A DNA stretch of 20,590 nucleotides from DASZZY01 sp036260395 (GTDB taxonomy: Bacteria; Actinomycetota; UBA4738; CALAEC01): positions 1-20,590 of the forward strand of contig DASZZY010000029.1 in assembly GCA_036260395.1 (NCBI GenBank), written 5' to 3'. Of this stretch, positions 15,833 through 20,590 are shown piece by piece; the first letter of the stretch is position 1; each line of letters opens with the position of its first letter. The notes below the pieces were generated by a model. The model searched no databases. It saw only the letters and a program-made list of their open reading frames with translations, and was not told the DNA's origin. The translations under genes and the position numbers were made by a program.

Positions 15833-16779
15833 GCCTCCTTCACCTTGAACAGGCTGACCCCTCCCACGCCCTTGAGCCGGCGCTTCCCGATCCGCGACAC
15901 GCGCAGGTCGCCGTCGCCGAGCGCCTCCAGGAACTCCCCGGACAGCACCACCGTGTCCGCACGGGCGTACGCCGTGATCCTCGCGGCCACGTTGACGGGG
16001 CGGCCGAAGTAGTCGCCACCCAGCGCGACCGCCTGGCCGAAGTCCAGGCCGGCCCGGGCCTCCGGCAGCAGCGGATGCTCGGACGCGCCGGCCACGATGT
16101 CGGTCGCCGCGGCCAACGCCCGGGCGGGGTCGACCGCCACGAACATCACGCCGTCGCCGATCACCTTGACCAGCCGAGCCCCGGCATCGGCGCAGACGTT
16201 CACGGCCAGGTCCTCGAAGGCCTCCACCAGGCCGCCCAGCTCCTCGGCGGCGAGGTCCTCGGAGATGCGGGAGAACGCCACCAGGTCGGCGAAGCCGGCG
16301 GCGAGCGATTCGCTGCTGCCCCCCGCTCCGAGCGCGTCCAGCGCCAGCATCAGCTTGCGACGGTGCGTCTGGTCGAGGAGCCGGGCCGAGATGTCGAGGA
16401 GCGCCTCGACCACCGGCCGGAGCCGCTCCTCCACGGGCTCGCCGTCGTGGGCCATGGCCGGTGCCAGCAGGCGCTCCCGGAACATCCGGGTCTCCGCGTC
16501 CGCGATCCGGGACATGGCCTGCCCGTAGAGCCGGCCGATGGCCAGGAGCTCGTCCGCCGGCACGCCGAGCTCGAGGATCCCGCGCAGCGCGGTGAGGGCT
16601 TGCACGTCGCGGTCGTCGAACATGACCTCGTCGTCGCCGGCCTCGGGCATGCCCAGCGCGCGCCACACCCGCCGGGCCAGGTCCAGGTCGAGGCCCGCGC
16701 GGGCCGCGACCTGGGACGCGGTCAGCGTCGGGGCCGGGGTGAACCGCTCGGCCGGCGGTGGGGCCGGCGCCTCGGGCAT
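15829..16779 (-). CDS. Class III adenylate cyclase with N-terminal regulatory domain (Rv1264/Rv2212-like)
   Basis: 316 residues; the ATG at 16779 has GAGGAGG at good spacing. Residues about 18-105 (LTASQVAARAGLDLDLARRV, ELGVPADELLAIGRLYGQAMSR) match the helical regulatory domain of mycobacterial Rv1264-type cyclases. The catalytic domain (about 158-316) retains metal-binding Asp165 (GFADL) and Asp209 (IGDGVMF), the adenine-selecting pair Lys205 and Asp256, and the transition-state residues Asn263 and Arg267 in DYFGRPVNVAARI. It is therefore predicted active, making cAMP from ATP as a homodimer in the cytosol. In Rv1264 the regulatory domain responds to pH and binds fatty acid. A similar role beside these lipid genes is inference. 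It is coupled to the amine oxidase gene by CTGA. Confidence 0.92.
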   Translation of the reverse strand: MPEAPAPPPAERFTPAPTLTASQVAARAGLDLDLARRVWRALGMPEAGDDEVMFDDRDVQALTALRGILELGVPADELLAIGRLYGQAMSRIADAETRMFRERLLAPAMAHDGEPVEERLRPVVEALLDISARLLDQTHRRKLMLALDALGAGGSSESLAAGFADLVAFSRISEDLAAEELGGLVEAFEDLAVNVCADAGARLVKVIGDGVMFVAVDPARALAAATDIVAGASEHPLLPEARAGLDFGQAVALGGDYFGRPVNVAARITAYARADTVVLSGEFLEALGDGDLRVSRIGKRRLKGVGGVSLFKVKEA

Positions 16780-16813
16780 GGATCGGCCTCCTCGTGGCTG
16801 CGGCGTGGACAGC

Positions 16814-17593
16814 CTACCGCCGGCCCCGGGCCGGGCGCCTCCCGGCGGGGCGGCCTCGGACCAGCTCGGGGAAGCCGATCCGGGAGTCGACGCCGGGCGA
16901 GAAGTGGACCAGCGGGTCGCCCGCTGGCGGCGGCAGGCCGGCCGCCCGGAACAGCGCCTCCTCGAGGTGCGTCACCCGGGCCCGCCACAGCGGCCACGGC
17001 GGGTGCTCGACCGGCACGGCGGCCAGGCGCGGCCCGTACTTCGTGAACAGGATCCACTGGGCGGTCACGAAGTGGTCGAGCGACGAGAGCTCCTCCGCGC
17101 GGTACGGCTGCCCGACCTCGACGCGGAGGTCGTGCGCGGTCCGGGGCGGCACCACGCGCCGCCCGCGATACTCCACCGACCCGTCGCGCCGGGCGAGCTG
17201 CATCCGGTCCCACGCGTAGCGCAGGAAGAACCCCGCCCGGCCGGCGAGCACGGCGGGGAGGAGGTCGTTCTCGAGGTAGATGAAGTACGAGCCCGAGCGC
17301 CCGTCGGGCGCGGTGACGTAGGTCCGGAGGTGGGTCTCCTGCGCCCGGGACAGCCCGGGGATCCGCGGCATGCCCGCGGGCCGCTGGTTCTCGATGACGA
17401 ACGCCACCAGGCCCACCCACGCGCGGCCCTCGAACGTGTCGAGCTCCAGCCCGGCCGGGACGGTCCGGGCCAGGACACGAGGGTCGAACGGCCAGTGCAG
17501 CCAGGTCGAGACGTTCCAGCTCTGGAACAGCATCGGCCGCGTCACGCGGTGGGGCGGGTCGGGCCCGATCGCCTCCCCCGAGCGCTCCGGCAT
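16814..17593 (-). CDS. DUF2071/YqjF-like protein
   Basis: 259 residues from the ATG at 17593, with AGGGG upstream. The N-terminal core LFQSWNVSTWLHWPFDPRVLARTVPAGLELDTFEGRAWVGLVAFVIENQ is characteristic of the YqjF/DUF2071 family, which has an acetoacetate-decarboxylase-like fold. ETHLRTYVTAPDGRSGSYFIYLENDLLPAVLAGR and HPPWPLWRARVTHLEEALFRAAGLPPP are further family landmarks. The C-terminal tail is Arg-rich (RGRPAGRRPARGRR). No membrane segment or signal is visible. The function of the family is unknown; small-molecule binding is plausible. It lies 34 bases upstream of the cyclase, probably in the same transcript, and is divergent from the SCP2 gene at 17673. Confidence 0.85.
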   Translation of the reverse strand: MPERSGEAIGPDPPHRVTRPMLFQSWNVSTWLHWPFDPRVLARTVPAGLELDTFEGRAWVGLVAFVIENQRPAGMPRIPGLSRAQETHLRTYVTAPDGRSGSYFIYLENDLLPAVLAGRAGFFLRYAWDRMQLARRDGSVEYRGRRVVPPRTAHDLRVEVGQPYRAEELSSLDHFVTAQWILFTKYGPRLAAVPVEHPPWPLWRARVTHLEEALFRAAGLPPPAGDPLVHFSPGVDSRIGFPELVRGRPAGRRPARGRR

Positions 17594-17641
17594 CGCGGCC
17601 CCTGCCTACCCCGCGCGGCGATCCGGAAACGCCGCCTCCGC

Positions 17642-17647
17642 TACGAT
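17642..17647 (+). promoter_or_regulatory. Possible -10 element for the SCP2 gene
   Basis: TACGAT fits the TAnnnT -10 pattern and lies 25 bases before the ATG at 17673, with the ribosome site AAAGGAGG between. No clear -35 is seen. It sits in the 79-base gap between divergent genes. Confidence 0.35.
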
Positions 17648-17672
17648 CTGGCGCCGGATGAAAGGAGGCCGC

Positions 17673-18128
17673 ATGGAGGAGAACGCCGAGGGCCGGGTGC
17701 CGGAGCTCACGCCCGAGCAGTTCGCCGAGCTGGTCGGGGGCGCCAGGGACGAGCAGATCGCCGAGGGGATCCACGCGGCCGGCACCCGCGCGGCGCTCGA
17801 CCGGATCTTCCAGGGCTTCGAGGAGCGGTTCGTCCCGGAGCGGGCGGCGGGCGTGGCCGCCGAGGTCCAGTGGGTGGTGACCGACGGCGACGAGGAGTTC
17901 CCCTACCGGCTCTCGATCGGCGACGGCACGTGTACCGCGGGGCCCGGCCGGGCCGATTCGCCGAGGGTGACGCTCACCACCGACCTCGTCTCGTTCGCCA
18001 AGCTCGTCACCGGCCATGCCCAGGGGCCGGCCCTGTTCATGACCGGCAAGATGAAGGTCCAGGGCGACCTGATGTTCGGGGCGCAGCTCAACGGGTACTT
18101 CGAGCGCCCGGGCGAGGGCTCCTCCTAG
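17673..18128 (+). CDS. Stand-alone SCP2 sterol-carrier domain protein
   Basis: 151 residues. The ATG at 17673 is chosen because AAAGGAGG (17661-17668) precedes it by 4 bases; the in-frame ATG at 17658 lies upstream of that site and is not supported. The N-terminal helices (ELTPEQFAELVGGARDEQIAEGIHAAG) are followed by the SCP2 fold: EVQWVVTDGDEEFPYRLSIGDG, SPRVTLTTDLVSFAKLVTG and FMTGKMKVQGDLMFGAQLNGYF, the last being the most conserved part. Such proteins bind sterols, fatty acids or acyl-CoA in a hydrophobic tunnel. It is monocistronic, divergent from the DUF2071 gene and convergent with the Cys-rich gene. A second SCP2 domain, fused to a hydrolase, is encoded about 3.3 kb away. Confidence 0.9.
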   Translation: MEENAEGRVPELTPEQFAELVGGARDEQIAEGIHAAGTRAALDRIFQGFEERFVPERAAGVAAEVQWVVTDGDEEFPYRLSIGDGTCTAGPGRADSPRVTLTTDLVSFAKLVTGHAQGPALFMTGKMKVQGDLMFGAQLNGYFERPGEGSS

Positions 18129-18133
18129 CCCGT

Positions 18134-18292
18134 TCAGCCGCCGTGCCCGTGCGGCTGTGGGAGCGTCTCCCGCAGGGCCTCCAGGCAGCAGCGGTAGCAG
18201 ATCTCGCGGCCGCAGCGCTCGCCGCAGAACCCGCAGGCCTCGATGGCCCGGCGGCACTCCTCGCAGGCCGCCGGCTCACTCGGGGTAGCCAT
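18134..18292 (-). CDS. Small Cys-rich (putative zinc-binding) protein, 52 residues
   Basis: This short frame starts at ATG 18292 and overlaps the end of the rhodanese-CBS gene by 17 bases. GGGAG, 5 bases before the ATG, is a plausible ribosome site. The peptide has nine cysteines in 52 residues: CEEC (10-13), CGFC (20-23), CGREICYRCC (27-36). It ends with HGHGG. The CxxC pairs suggest one or two bound zinc ions or a redox/metal-handling role. No family is recognised with certainty. The regular Cys spacing and the tight coupling to the gene before it argue that it is real. It probably shares the transcript of the candidate selenoprotein and may assist it, which is inference. Confidence 0.7.
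   Translation of the reverse strand: MATPSEPAACEECRRAIEACGFCGERCGREICYRCCLEALRETLPQPHGHGG
18135..18157. terminator. GC hairpin between convergent genes, possible bidirectional terminator
   Basis: CAGCCGC (18135-18141) pairs with GCGGCTG (18151-18157) across a 9-base loop. It starts 7 bases after the SCP2 stop and covers the last codons of the Cys-rich gene. The two stops are only 5 bases apart, so a shared terminator is needed here, but there is no T-tract and activity is uncertain. Confidence 0.4.
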
Positions 18293-19001
18293 GCTCCCGC
18301 TCGTGCAGCGCTCGGTGGGCCTCCTCCGCCACCCGGACGGCGTCCTCCCGGACGAGCAGCCCGACCAACACTCCCTCCCCCGTCGTCACCGGGGCGCTCG
18401 GGAGGTCGTGCTCCGTCATGTACCGGGCCATCTCCATGGCGTAAACGTGCGGCCGGAACGTCGAGGGCCCGGCGGACATGGCATCGGCGACCGGCAGGTC
18501 GGGATCCCTGGCGAGATGGGCCGCCCGGAGCAGCCCCAGCACGACGCGCTCGTCGTTGACGACCACGCAGGTATCCCACCCCGCGGCCCGGACGCGCTCG
18601 GCGACCTCGCCGAGGCGCTCCTCGAGCCCACAGGTCGGCACGTCGTCGCGCGCCACGTCGCCGGCCCTCGGCACATCGGCCAGGCTGCCCTCGGTGGGCA
18701 GCCCCGAGGCCAGCCAGTTCTGCTTCCCGGCCTCGTAGTCGTAGACCCGCTCGAACCCCAGCGACTCGAGCCGCCACGCGGCCCGGGGGCTCATGTCTCA
18801 GGGATCGTCCCAGCAGTAGACGATCACGGGGCGCCCCCGGTCGAGCCGCTCGGGCGCCTCGCTGTCGATGCGCCGGAGCGGGATGTTGATGGCCCCGGGG
18901 ATGTGCTCTTCATCGTACTCCTCCGGCGGGAGCACCTCGACGAGCTGCGCCCCCTCCTTCATCAGGCGCTGGAGCTCGTGGCGGTCGATGGAGTCCGGCA
19001 T
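18276..19001 (-). CDS. Rhodanese-CBS protein with in-frame UGA, candidate selenoprotein
   Basis: Read through one UGA (18800-18798), the frame gives 241 residues from the ATG at 19001. Residues 1-67 are the first half of a rhodanese domain (VEVLPPEEYDEEHIPGAINIPL), ending with strand VIVYC (active-site Cys63) and the loop WDDP. Codon 68 is UGA. The same frame continues DMSPRAAWRLESLGFERVYDY and EAGKQNWLASGLPTEG, the expected second half of a rhodanese domain. Two CBS motifs follow (about 115-238). If UGA encodes selenocysteine, the active loop is C-WDDP-U. CBS domains usually sense adenine nucleotides; rhodaneses carry persulfide or selenium. Alternatives are a nonsense mutation, a sequence error, or two peptides with restart at the ATG 3 bases after the stop (18794). 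Confidence 0.7.
18768..18792 (-). other. Candidate bacterial SECIS-like stem-loop after the in-frame UGA
   Basis: In the transcript GAGCC (18792-18788) can pair with GGCUC (18772-18768), and inside it GCC (18782-18780) with GGC (18775-18773). This leaves a 5-base bulge and a GCGU apical loop. There are 18 bases between the UGA and the loop, within the range known for bacterial SECIS elements, and the loop begins with G. It also overlaps the G of the AUG at 18794. Folded by eye only; any GC-rich stretch gives hairpins, so support is weak. Confidence 0.35.
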
Positions 19002-19024
19002 GCCTCCTATCCTGCAACCTCGCG

Positions 19025-19059
19025 CGGCCGGGGCGGATTCCGCGCCCCGCCCCCGGCCG
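19025..19059. repeat. GC-rich inverted repeat in the divergent promoter region
   Basis: CGGCCGGGG (19025-19033) pairs with CCCCGGCCG (19051-19059), extended by CGG/CCG (19034-19036 with 19047-19049) after a one-base bulge. It fills the 73-base gap between the divergent rhodanese-CBS and nitroreductase genes and covers the expected -35 region of the latter. It may be an operator or simply GC-rich sequence. Confidence 0.4.
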
Positions 19060-19062
19060 GGG

Positions 19063-19068
19063 CATGAT
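19063..19068 (+). promoter_or_regulatory. Possible -10 element of a leaderless nitroreductase promoter
   Basis: CATGAT keeps the A2 and T6 of the actinobacterial -10 and ends 6 bases before the GTG at 19075, so transcription would begin at the start codon. No ribosome site lies before that GTG. The same geometry is seen before the P450 gene. Confidence 0.4.
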
Positions 19069-19074
19069 GGCGCC

Positions 19075-19713
19075 GTGGAGCTCAGCGAGGCCATGGAGAG
19101 CCAGCGCGCGATCCGGCGCCTCCGGCCCGATCCCGTGGACGACGACGTCCTGCTGCGCTGCCTGGCCCTGGCCACCCGCGCGCCGACCGGTGGCAACCGC
19201 CAGGGGGTGGAGTTCGTCCTGGTCCGCAACCCGGCGGTCAAGCGGGCCCTGGGGCGGCAGTACCGGAGGGCCTGGGCCGTGTACGGGGGCGCGGGCCGGT
19301 TGCTGTACGGCGACCATGACCGCGTCCGGAAGATCATCGACGCCGTCCAGTGGCAGGTGGATCACTGGGAGGAGGTGCCGGCGGTGGTGGTCGTCTGTCT
19401 CCGCGGGTTGCCGCTCCCGTTCCCGTCGGTGGCCCGCGCCTCGCGGTACGGCTCGGTGTTCCCCAGCGTCCAGAACTTCCTGCTGGCCGCGCGGGCCGAG
19501 GGACTGGGGGCCACGCTGACCACGCTGCCGCTGTGGAGCCGCCTGGCGGCCCACCGCATCCTCGGCCTCCCGTGGAACGTCGAGCCCGTGGCGGCCATCC
19601 CCGTCGGCTGGCCGCGCGGGCGGTACGGCCCGACGTCCCGCCGGCCGGTCGAGGACTCCGTCCACGTCGACCGGTACGGCAACCGGCCGTTCCGCCGCCG
19701 CCGCGGCCGGTGA
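19075..19713 (+). CDS. Nitroreductase-family FMN protein
   Basis: 212 residues from the GTG at 19075; the ATG at 19093 is a possible alternative that would still keep most of the fold. RAIRRLRPDPVDDDVLLRCLALATRAPTGGNRQ is the typical FMN-phosphate-binding N-terminus of nitroreductases (arginine cluster, then APTGGNxQ). PSVQNFLLAARAEGLGATLTTLP is the second FMN-contacting region. The enzyme should be a cytosolic homodimer that uses NAD(P)H to reduce a quinone, nitro, enone or F420-type substrate; which one cannot be told. The C-terminus is Arg-rich. It is coupled by GTGA to the folate cyclo-ligase-like gene. Confidence 0.9.
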   Translation: MELSEAMESQRAIRRLRPDPVDDDVLLRCLALATRAPTGGNRQGVEFVLVRNPAVKRALGRQYRRAWAVYGGAGRLLYGDHDRVRKIIDAVQWQVDHWEEVPAVVVVCLRGLPLPFPSVARASRYGSVFPSVQNFLLAARAEGLGATLTTLPLWSRLAAHRILGLPWNVEPVAAIPVGWPRGRYGPTSRRPVEDSVHVDRYGNRPFRRRRGR

Positions 19714-20450
19714 GCAGGACCGGCTCGCCGGTGGACGCGAAGCAGCGGGTCCGCGAGCGCGTGTGGGGGCTGCTCGAGCGCCGGGGCGCGGCCCGGTTCC
19801 CCGGGACGCGGGGCCGGATCCCGAACTTCCGCGGTGCCGAGGCCGCCGCCGACCGGCTGGCCGAGCTGCCCGAGTGGCGGCAGGCGCGGGCGATCAAGGC
19901 CAACCCCGACGCCCCCCAGCTGCCGGCGCGGGCCCGGGCGCTGGAGGACGGCAAGCGGGTCTACATGGCGGTCCCCCGGCTGCGGGAGCCCGAGCCGTTC
20001 GTCCTCCTCGAGCCCGAGCGGATCCGGGTCCCGGCCCGACGGGCGGCGTCGATCAAGGGGGCGGCCGCCGCGGGACGGAAGGTCGCGCTCACGGACGTGG
20101 AGGCGATCGACCTCATCGTGTGCGGCAGCGTGGCGGTCGGTCGGCGCGGCGCCCGGGTGGGGAAGGGCGGCGGCTACTCCGACCTGGAGCTGGCGCTGCT
20201 GGCGGAAGCCGGCCTGGTCGACGACCGCACGGCGATCGTGACCACCGTCCACCCCCTCCAGATCCTCGACGAGCGCCTGCCGGAGACGGCCCACGACTTC
20301 CGCGTGGACCGGATCGTGACCCCCGACCGCGTGATCCGATGCCGCCGCAGGCGTCGGCCGCCGGGGATCCTGTGGGGCCACCTGCACGACGAGCGGGTCG
20401 AGGCCATCCCGGCGCTCCGAGCGCTCCGAGCGCTCCGTGGGCCCCGGTGA
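19710..20450 (+). CDS. 5-formyltetrahydrofolate cyclo-ligase family protein
   Basis: 246 residues; the GTG start overlaps the nitroreductase stop as GTGA. Landmarks are DAKQRVRERVWGLLERRG with a conserved early Lys, RIPNFRGAEAAADRLAELPEW, IKANPDAPQLPARARALEDGK, and the ATP/folate loop VGKGGGYSDLELALLAEAGL. The last matches the GKGGGYxD motif of MTHFS. HPLQILDERLPETAHDFRVDRIVTPDRVI closes the domain. The family reaction is ATP-dependent conversion of 5-formyl-THF to 5,10-methenyl-THF. This longer form, with the RIPNF and PDAPQLP blocks, is a subgroup whose activity may differ. The end is extended by a triple ALR repeat of codons. Confidence 0.85.
   Translation: MSRTGSPVDAKQRVRERVWGLLERRGAARFPGTRGRIPNFRGAEAAADRLAELPEWRQARAIKANPDAPQLPARARALEDGKRVYMAVPRLREPEPFVLLEPERIRVPARRAASIKGAAAAGRKVALTDVEAIDLIVCGSVAVGRRGARVGKGGGYSDLELALLAEAGLVDDRTAIVTTVHPLQILDERLPETAHDFRVDRIVTPDRVIRCRRRRRPPGILWGHLHDERVEAIPALRALRALRGPR
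20412..20438. repeat. 9-base tandem repeat, three copies, at the end of the cyclo-ligase gene
   Basis: Three units of GCGCTCCGA (the last ends in T) encode Ala-Leu-Arg three times, giving PALRALRALRGPR at the C-terminus. The frame is preserved, so length variation between strains would be tolerated. Confidence 0.8.
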
Positions 20451-20474
20451 GCCGAGGCGTCAGCGCGTCGGCTC
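20449..20474. terminator. Hairpin after the cyclo-ligase gene, probable terminator
   Basis: GAGCCGA (20449-20455) pairs with TCGGCTC (20468-20474). An inner GCG/CGC stem (20457-20459 with 20464-20466) closes a 4-base loop after a G-G mismatch. It begins within the stop codon of the preceding gene. No T-tract follows, as is common in GC-rich actinobacteria. Confidence 0.45.
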
Positions 20475-20528
20475 GGTCACCAATAGAAACACGATCCCGA
20501 TGGCCACGACGCCCAGGACGATACCCAC
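20460..20528 (-). CDS. Possible 22-residue single-pass membrane peptide
   Basis: A short frame from GTG 20528 to TGA 20460 encodes VGIVLGVVAIGIVFLLVTEP followed by TR, a single hydrophobic helix. An in-frame TAG lies 9 codons upstream, so no longer form is possible. A hydrophobic peptide with a clean end is unusual for chance sequence here, since shadow frames in this window are mostly Arg/Pro/Gly-rich. There is only weak start support (CGGGG upstream) and no recognised family. The rest of 20451-20590 holds the terminator-like hairpin and an open frame at 20558 that is too short to judge. Confidence 0.3.
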   Translation of the reverse strand: MGIVLGVVAIGIVFLLVTEPTR

Positions 20529-20590
20529 GGCGCGGCCCCGAGCGGTCCGGCGCTAGCATGGCGACGCGGGGCCGGCCAGCGGCCCCCGAG

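Noticed and set aside
18276..18794. A separate CBS-domain gene beginning at ATG 18794
   Set aside because: Its first ~35 residues are the second half of a rhodanese domain in the same frame as the sequence before the UGA, so a single interrupted gene explains it better. Restart at this ATG remains a stated alternative.
20558..20590. Start of a plus-strand gene at ATG 20558
   Set aside because: Only 11 codons are visible before the window ends and no ribosome site or promoter supports it.
1..20590. CRISPR arrays, tRNA or rRNA genes, insertion sequences, phage genes
   Set aside because: No regularly spaced repeats, cloverleaf-like segments, rRNA sequence, transposase motifs or phage structural proteins were seen. 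The short tandem repeats at 13067 and 20412 are in-frame codon repeats.

Overview
This is a gene-dense, very GC-rich window, clearly more than 70% G+C by eye, with strong G/C preference at third codon positions. Many starts are GTG, and most adjacent co-directional genes share a 4-base start/stop overlap. The protein families are a Rv1264-type adenylate cyclase with its regulatory domain, FadD-type AMP ligase, SCP2 proteins, a CYP and a COG4671-type glycosyltransferase. Together with apparent leaderless promoters, they point to an actinomycetote, probably environmental and not closely tied to a model genus. No rRNA, tRNA, CRISPR array, insertion sequence or phage gene was recognised.

Layout. 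(1) 1-476, minus: the start of a secreted LVIVD-type beta-propeller protein, cut by the window edge. (2) 721-8367, plus: a tight six-gene operon with three glycosyltransferases, a fused membrane/ATPase ABC exporter and two phosphotransferase-fold kinases. It looks like an assembly-and-export module for an unknown glycan or glycolipid. (3) 8377-14344, minus: a lipid block with a cytochrome P450, a hotdog thioesterase, an acyl-CoA ligase, an SRPBCC protein, a DGAT2/MGAT-like acyltransferase and an SCP2-alpha/beta-hydrolase fusion. (4) 14429-17593, minus: an MAO-type flavin amine oxidase, a class III adenylate cyclase with an N-terminal regulatory domain, and a DUF2071/YqjF-like protein. (5) 17673-18128, plus: a stand-alone SCP2 protein. 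(6) 18134-19001, minus: a 52-residue Cys-rich protein and a rhodanese-CBS protein with an in-frame UGA inside the rhodanese active-site loop. (7) 19075-20450, plus: a nitroreductase coupled to a 5-formyltetrahydrofolate cyclo-ligase-like gene. The last ~140 bases hold a probable terminator and a doubtful 22-codon membrane peptide.

How the genes may work together. In region 2 the glycosyltransferases and kinases could build a phosphorylated glycan or glycolipid that the ABC protein moves across the membrane. In region 3 acids would be activated to acyl-CoAs, transferred by the acyltransferase, and hydrolysed or oxidised by the thioesterase, hydrolase and P450. SCP2 and SRPBCC modules would bind the hydrophobic intermediates. 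The neighbouring cyclase belongs to a type whose regulatory domain can bind fatty acid, so it could couple lipid state to cAMP. These links are inference from families and gene order.

The most striking observation is the interrupted rhodanese-CBS gene. Recognisable rhodanese sequence continues in the same frame on both sides of one UGA, with a possible stem-loop 18 nt downstream. This makes it a selenocysteine candidate, although an ordinary nonsense mutation or stop-restart translation cannot be excluded from this window.
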